A stretch of 64,000 nucleotides of DNA from Symbiodinium natans. Taxonomy: Eukaryota; Sar; Dinophyceae; Suessiales; Symbiodiniaceae. The stretch covers positions 124,001-188,000 of the forward strand of contig CAJNDS010002365.1 in assembly GCA_905221605.1 (NCBI GenBank), read 5' to 3'. This document shows positions 58,885 through 64,000 of this stretch, one piece after another. Numbering within the stretch: position 1 is the stretch's first letter; each line of letters opens with the position of its first letter. A program made the position numbers and the translations under genes. The notes beneath the pieces were generated by a model. It saw nothing but the letters and a program-made list of their open reading frames with translations, did not search any database and had not been told where the DNA came from.

Positions 58885-59991
58885 TCAGCCGAACAGGTTG
58901 CCTTGGAGAGCACTGTAGAGTGACGAAGCATGAGGGGGAGAGAGTCTTAGTGGCAGGGCGAAAGCTCCCAGCTTCGCCTCTCCGAGCCTAAAGTACTTAA
59001 AACAACCTCTTGAGATGCAGCAACGGCAGCATGGATATCTTAAAAGCTTCTCCAAGCCTAAAGAATTCAAAACAAACTCTCGAGATGCAAATTCACTTGG
59101 GTGAGATCTCTCTTCAAGCCAAGGTGCCACGACGAAGCCCTCCATGCCGATTTTGGAGATGCAGTCCAAAATGCAGAGCAGGGCATCTTCCATTCCTTTG
59201 GAGATCAGCCCTGCATGAGCCCGTCCCAAGAGCACCACGACCGGATAGCCCGACCATGAGATGATGGTCAGCCATTCCAAGCGAGAAAAGAGCAACTGAA
59301 CGTCGGCCGGCCTATTCTTCACGGTGCCGTTGGCGACATCGACCTGCAAAGCTGCAATCATGAGGGCGAAGAAGAACACGGATGAGAAGAACCAGAGGTA
59401 TTTCAAGCCCACTTTCGCTTTGGGCACAATCATTGCAGCCACAATTCCTCCCGTCAACATCATGAGATCGCAGCCGATGACCATGAAGAAGGTGTGCTTT
59501 TCGGCCCCGCCAATCATGCACAACTCGAAGAGCATCAACGGTGTAGTGGTGATCCAATCGATGTATCTGATCACTGGGACCTTTCTGCCACCGATTGTAA
59601 TATCACCCATGCCAGTGACCTTTGCCAAGTAGGCCAAAGCAGCGATCACCATCACGAAGAAGGTGACCACATAGGCTTCGGGATGCACATGCCGGATCCA
59701 CAGTGCCAGCAACACCACGGATGCGAGGGTAAAGAGGATCTGGACCACCCAAGCCACACCGTGAGCAAATTTGTAGGTCCACCATTTGTGCTGGCTGCTG
59801 TTCACCGTCTCCTGCCTCTGCGAAAGCTTGTGCCCGATTGTTTCTAGGGGGATTGAAAGAAGGGATGGCTTCTTGGACGGGAGCTCCGTCAGATCCGTCT
59901 CTGAAGGCTTCTCCGAGCCCATCATTGCTTCAATGTCTTCAACCTCACCCGCTTTTTGGGGAGAGCTCGTCTCGTCCTTGGCACCAGTCAT
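58885..59991 (-). CDS. microbial rhodopsin with C-terminal extension, copy 4
   Basis: 368 residues, same architecture as copy 3. Differences seen: Lys for Arg in GH[K]LSQRQ, Gly for Val in FAH[G]VAW at the start of helix A, Ile for Val in GMGD[I]TIGG in the B-C loop, and Pro/Leu changes in the extension (SPPHASSLYS). Functional residues intact. A one-base loss in the leader relative to copies 3 and 5 breaks the upstream frame, supporting the start at 59991. Confidence 0.9.
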   Translation of the reverse strand: MTGAKDETSSPQKAGEVEDIEAMMGSEKPSETDLTELPSKKPSLLSIPLETIGHKLSQRQETVNSSQHKWWTYKFAHGVAWVVQILFTLASVVLLALWIRHVHPEAYVVTFFVMVIAALAYLAKVTGMGDITIGGRKVPVIRYIDWITTTPLMLFELCMIGGAEKHTFFMVIGCDLMMLTGGIVAAMIVPKAKVGLKYLWFFSSVFFFALMIAALQVDVANGTVKNRPADVQLLFSRLEWLTIISWSGYPVVVLLGRAHAGLISKGMEDALLCILDCISKIGMEGFVVAPWLEERSHPSEFASREFVLNSLGLEKLLRYPCCRCCISRGCFKYFRLGEAKLGAFALPLRLSPPHASSLYSALQGNLFG

Positions 59992-60862
59992 GATCGGCGG
60001 GCGAAGGGCTTGTTTACAACAGCTGAGGAGTTGCAACTGAAACTGGGCCGCTTGAGCCCCATGTCCAGGCGCAAGAGTCTTGAGGTGCAGCTGACTCGAC
60101 AAACTGCCATCATGAGTTCCATGCTGATCGCCGGTTGCTAACTGTGATTTTCAACGACCAGTTTCCAGCGCGAGGCCTCAGTTTCCGTTGGCTTCCCCTT
60201 GGCCGCACCTGCTAGCTGCTAGCTGCAGGGTCGTGCATGGAAGGCTCGTTCGTCAGCTCTAGCACAACAAGCGCATCCCAAAGGACAACCGTGCCACCTA
60301 AGGATCCAACAATGGCACCAAAAAACTGCAGATGCGGTGACTGTGGCTCATGATACCATTGGTTGCGGAGCATGGTTCAAGGAACTTGCCCCATGAACAA
60401 TCCGAAGAAAGCATTCCGCCATGTTCGGCCTGTGGGTCTTCTCCTCCTCATTTCCATAGCACATTTCAGACTTGACCTGGCATGCATCTATCGGGATCGA
60501 AGTTACGCGAAGCAACGCCGCCATGTAAACATTCCACAACCATGAATGGGCAAGGACATGCAAGCTTTCGTTGCGCGTCCGTCCGTCCTTGCTTGTTCAT
60601 AACTGCTTGAACACAGCTTCGCTGTGCAGCTGAAAACATGATGCCCTGGCTCGACAGAATCCGAATTCTGCACGGCCTCCGGAGATGACATGTACCTCCT
60701 TGTGAAGGGGCTTGAGAAAATCATCTTTGCTGCCAGTTCCCCGAAAATCTTTGGCGAACAAGGTTCACGGTGGCAGACTTAAAAGCTGTGTTGCCAACTC
60801 ACTACATGCCACTCGCCCGGTAGGCTTAGTAAGCTTTGTCCTTGACGTGGCACTGAGCACCT
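59992..60862. other. spacer between rhodopsin copies 4 and 5
   Basis: 871 bases, collinear with the 3/4 spacer apart from a 7-base duplication (GCTAGCTGCTAGCTGC) near 60218 and single-base indels. Confidence 0.6.
60051..60058 (-). promoter_or_regulatory. possible relic spliced-leader end, copy 4
   Basis: GGCTCAAG on the minus strand about 60 nt upstream of the ATG, same context as copy 3. Confidence 0.45.
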
Positions 60863-61969
60863 TCAGCCGAACAGGTTGCCTTGGAGAGCACTGTAGAGTG
60901 ACGAAGCATGAGGGGGAGAGAGTCTTAGTGGCAGGGCGAAAGCTCCCAGCTTCGCCTCTCCGAGCCTAAAGTACTTAAAACAACCTCTTGAGATGCAGCA
61001 ACGGCAGCATGGATATCTTAAAAGCTTCTCCAAGCCTAAAGAATTCAAAACAAACTCTCGAGATGCAAATTCACTTGGGTGAGATCTCTCTTCAAGCCAA
61101 GGTGCCACGACGAAGCCCTCCATGCCGATTTTGGAGATGCAGTCCAAAATGCAGAGCAGGGCATCTTCCATTCCTTTGGAGATCAGCCCTGCATGAGCCC
61201 GTCCCAAGAGCACCACGACCGGATAGCCCGACCATGAGATGATGGTCAGCCATTCCAAGCGAGAAAAGAGCAACTGAACGTCGGCCGGCCTATTCTTCAC
61301 GGTGCCGTTGGCGACATCGACCTGCAAAGCTGCAATCATGAGGGCGAAGAAGAACACGGATGAGAAGAACCAGAGGTATTTCAAGCCCACTTTCGCTTTG
61401 GGCACAATCATTGCAGCCACAATTCCTCCCGTCAACATCATGAGATCGCAGCCGATGACCATGAAGAAGGTGTGCTTTTCGGCCCCGCCAATCATGCACA
61501 ACTCGAAGAGCATCAACGGTGTAGTGGTGATCCAATCGATGTATCTGATCACTGGGACCTTTCTGCCACCGATTGTAACATCACCCATGCCAGTGACCTT
61601 TGCCAAGTAGGCCAAAGCAGCGATCACCATCACGAAGAAGGTGACCACATAGGCTTCGGGATGCACATGCCGGATCCACAGTGCCAGCAACACCACGGAT
61701 GCGAGGGTAAAGAGGATCTGGACCACCCAAGCCACAACGTGAGCAAATTTGTAGGTCCACCATTTGTGCTGGCTGCTGTTCACCGTCTCCTGCCTCTGCG
61801 ACAGCTTGTGCCCGATTGTTTCTAGGGGGATTGAAAGAAGGGATGGCTTCTTGGACGGGAGCTCCGTCAGATCCGTCTCTGACGGCTTCTCCGAGCCCAT
61901 CATTGCTTCAATGTCTTCAACCTCACCCGCTTTTTGGGGAGAGCTCGTCTCGTCCTTGGCACCAGTCAT
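60863..61969 (-). CDS. microbial rhodopsin with C-terminal extension, copy 5
   Basis: 368 residues. As copy 3 but with Lys in GHKLSQRQ and the SPPHASSLYS version of the extension. All pump residues intact. ATG at 61969. Confidence 0.9.
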   Translation of the reverse strand: MTGAKDETSSPQKAGEVEDIEAMMGSEKPSETDLTELPSKKPSLLSIPLETIGHKLSQRQETVNSSQHKWWTYKFAHVVAWVVQILFTLASVVLLALWIRHVHPEAYVVTFFVMVIAALAYLAKVTGMGDVTIGGRKVPVIRYIDWITTTPLMLFELCMIGGAEKHTFFMVIGCDLMMLTGGIVAAMIVPKAKVGLKYLWFFSSVFFFALMIAALQVDVANGTVKNRPADVQLLFSRLEWLTIISWSGYPVVVLLGRAHAGLISKGMEDALLCILDCISKIGMEGFVVAPWLEERSHPSEFASREFVLNSLGLEKLLRYPCCRCCISRGCFKYFRLGEAKLGAFALPLRLSPPHASSLYSALQGNLFG

Positions 61970-62917
61970 GATCGGCGGGCGAAGGGCTTGTTTACAACAG
62001 CTGAGGAGTTGCAACTGAAAACTGGGCCGCTTGAGCCCCATGTCCAGGCGCAAGAGTCTTGAGGTGCAGCTGACTCGACAAACTGCCATCATGAGTTCCA
62101 TGCTGATCGCCGGTTGCTAACTGTGATTTTCAACGACCAGTTTCCAGCGCGAGGCCTCAGTTTCCGTTGGCTTCCCCCTGGCCGCACCTGCTAGCTGCAG
62201 GGTCGTGCATGGAAGGCTCGTTCGTCAGCTCTAGCACAACTAGCGCATCCCAAAGGACAACCGTGCCACCTAAGGATCCAACAATGGCCCCATGAACTGA
62301 ACGTCAGAAGGTGATAAGTTACAAACTCCTCGGACCCCAAAGTTGCTTCGTTTTGCAGGCGAAACAAGCTGCCCAAAAAACTGCAGATGCGGTGACTGTG
62401 GCTCATGATACCATTGGTTGCGGAGCATGGTTCAAGGAACTTGCCCCATGAACAATCCGAAGAAAGCATTCCGCCATGTTCGGCCTGTGGGTCTTCTCCT
62501 CCTCATTTCCATAGCACATTTCAGACTTGACCTGGCATGCATCTATCGGGATCGAAGTTACGCGAAGCAACGCCGCCATGTAAACATTCCACAACCATGA
62601 ATGGGCAAGGACATGCAAGCTTTCGTTGCGCGTCCGTCCGTCCTTGCTTGTTCATAACTGCTTGAACACAGCTTCGCTGTGCAGCTGAAAACATGATGCC
62701 CTGGCTCGACAGAATCCGAATTCTGCACGGCCTCCGGAGATGACATGTACCTCCTTGTGAAGGGGCTTGAGAAAATCATCTTTGCTGCCAGTTCCCCGAA
62801 AATCTTTGGCGAACAAGGTTCACGGTGGCAGACTTAAAAGCTGTGTTGCCAACTCACTACATGCCACTCGCCCGGTAGGCTTAGTAAGCTTTGTCCTTGA
62901 CGTGGCACTGAGCACCT
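61970..62917. other. spacer between rhodopsin copies 5 and 6
   Basis: 948 bases. It differs from the other long spacers by about 80 extra bases at roughly 62289-62372 (between AACAATGGC and CCAAAAAACTGCAG). The extra block is unique in the window. Confidence 0.65.
62030..62037 (-). promoter_or_regulatory. possible relic spliced-leader end, copy 5
   Basis: GGCTCAAG on the minus strand 60 nt upstream of the ATG, same context as copies 3 and 4. Confidence 0.45.
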
Positions 62918-64000
62918 TCAGCCGAACAGGTTGCCTTGGAGAGCACTGTAGAGTGACGAAGCATGAGGGGGAGAGAGTCTTAGTGGCAGGGCGAAAGCTC
63001 CCAGCTTCGCCTCTCCGAGCCTAAAGTACTTAAAACAACCTCTTGAGATGCAGCAACGGCAGCATGGATATCTTAAAAGCTTCTCCAAGCCTAAAGAATT
63101 CAAAACAAACTCTCGAGATGCAAATTCACTTGGGTGAGATCTCTCTTCAAGCCAAGGTGCCACGACGAAGCCCTCCATGCCGATTTTGGAGATGCAGTCC
63201 AAAATGCAGAGCAGGGCATCTTCCATTCCTTTGGAGATCAGCCCTGCATGAGCCCGTCCCAAGAGCACCACGACCGGATAGCCCGACCATGAGATGATGG
63301 TCAGCCATTCCAAGCGAGAAAAGAGCAACTGAACGTCGGCCGGCCTATTCTTCACGGTGCCGTTGGCGACATCGACCTGCAAAGCTGCAATCATGAGGGC
63401 GAAGAAGAACACGGATGAGAAGAACCAGAGGTACTTCAAGCCCACTTTCGCTTTGGGCACAATCATTGCAGCCACAATTCCTCCCGTCAACATCATGAGA
63501 TCGCAGCCGATGACCATGAAGAAGGTGTGCTTTTCGGCCCCGCCAATCATGCACAACTCGAAGAGCATCAACGGTGTAGTGGTGATCCAATCGATGTATC
63601 TGATCACTGGGACCTTTCTGCCACCGATTGTAACATCACCCATGCCAGTGACCTTTGCCAAGTAGGCCAAAGCAGCGATCACCATCACGAAGAAGGTGAC
63701 CACATAGGCTTCGGGATGCACATGCCGGATCCACAGTGCCAGCAACACCACGGATGCGAGGGTAAAGAGGATCTGGACCACCCAAGCCACAACGTGAGCA
63801 AATTTGTAGGTCCACCATTTGTGCTGGCTGCTGTTCACCGTCTCCTGCCTCTGCGACAGCTTGTGCCCGATTGTTTCTAGGGGGATTGAAAGAAGGGATG
63901 GCTTCTTGGACGGGAGCTCCGTCAGATCCGTCTCTGACGGCTTCTCCGAGCCCATCATTGCTTCAATGTCTTCAACCTCACCCGCTTTTTGGGGAGAGCT
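62918..64000 (-). CDS. microbial rhodopsin with C-terminal extension, copy 6 (5' end cut)
   Basis: The frame is open to the window edge and by comparison with copy 5 lacks only about the first eight codons. All core residues, including the retinal lysine and the Asp/Thr/Glu set, are present, as is the 52-residue extension. Same variants as copy 5 where visible. Confidence 0.9.
   Translation of the reverse strand, partial: SSPQKAGEVEDIEAMMGSEKPSETDLTELPSKKPSLLSIPLETIGHKLSQRQETVNSSQHKWWTYKFAHVVAWVVQILFTLASVVLLALWIRHVHPEAYVVTFFVMVIAALAYLAKVTGMGDVTIGGRKVPVIRYIDWITTTPLMLFELCMIGGAEKHTFFMVIGCDLMMLTGGIVAAMIVPKAKVGLKYLWFFSSVFFFALMIAALQVDVANGTVKNRPADVQLLFSRLEWLTIISWSGYPVVVLLGRAHAGLISKGMEDALLCILDCISKIGMEGFVVAPWLEERSHPSEFASREFVLNSLGLEKLLRYPCCRCCISRGCFKYFRLGEAKLGAFALPLRLSPPHASSLYSALQGNLFG

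Larger units (their letters stand above)
53807..64000 (-). repeat. rhodopsin tandem gene array, six units visible
   Basis: Head-to-tail units with stop-to-stop spacing 1631 (copies 1-2), 1476 (2-3), 1971 (3-4), 1978 (4-5) and 2055 (5-6) bases. Coding cores are almost identical. Spacers fall into two classes: a short one upstream of copies 1 and 2, and a longer one upstream of copies 3-5 with an extra block (for example 58150-58600). The window ends inside copy 6, so the array continues. Conservation of antisense open frames in every unit simply reflects the high identity of the units. Confidence 0.95.

Noticed and set aside
53392-63880. Plus-strand open frames repeated in each rhodopsin unit (for example ~100-117 codons antisense to the gene)
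   Set aside because: They are antisense shadows. Their conservation follows from the identity of the units, and they carry no recognisable domain.

Overview
The window looks like nuclear DNA of a dinoflagellate, possibly a Symbiodiniaceae-like alga. This is inferred from four things seen in the sequence. There is a head-to-tail array of near-identical intronless microbial rhodopsin genes. Plant/dinoflagellate-type telomere heptamers (TTTAGGG) are scattered through the whole interval. Small exons with GT, and possibly GC or GA, donor sites are embedded in simple-sequence-rich introns. Every locus I can support reads on the minus strand. No rRNA, tRNA, CRISPR array or bacterial-style operon was seen.

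Region 1-53 kb is gene-sparse and repeat-rich. The two best genes are a secreted nucleoside-hydrolase-family protein (2241-3852, three exons, frame closes exactly) and a 2OG-Fe(II) oxygenase of the TIGR02466/PF13759 type (18993-19898, one exon). Between and after them are about 20 short minus-strand stretches that read like exons: open frame, plausible acceptor and donor, matching phases where two can be joined. I cannot name most of them. One (40930-41363) resembles the N-terminal part of a plastid-type SET methyltransferase. Repeats include a 1.25-kb (GTAGTAGTTA)n/(AGT)n satellite at 16.7-18.0 kb, a TCTGAGTG-type family at 5.7-6.6 kb, interstitial telomere repeats, and many poly-C, TA, CT and CTG tracts.

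The most unusual signal is a family of ~92-99 bp palindromic elements at 39106, 43984 and 50985. Each has ~25-bp terminal inverted repeats and a perfect 5-bp target duplication. Each sits inside a minus-strand coding-like frame near its 3' end. Conceptually removing the element plus one duplication copy rejoins a continuous open frame in all three cases. A fourth, unrelated palindrome at 45719 behaves the same way. They look like MITEs acting as introner-like elements or as donors of new C-termini.

Region 53.1-64.0 kb is the rhodopsin array: five complete copies and one cut by the window end, all minus strand. There are two subfamilies, copies 1-2 and copies 3-6. They differ in the N-terminal tail and in a single-base indel that adds a 52-residue C-terminal extension to copies 3-6. 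The predicted proteins carry the Asp/Thr/Glu motif of outward proton pumps and the Schiff-base lysine. In all five visible 5' regions the octamer GGCTCAAG, the 3' end of the dinoflagellate spliced leader, lies ~60 nt upstream of the start codon. This is consistent with trans-splicing and recycled cDNA.
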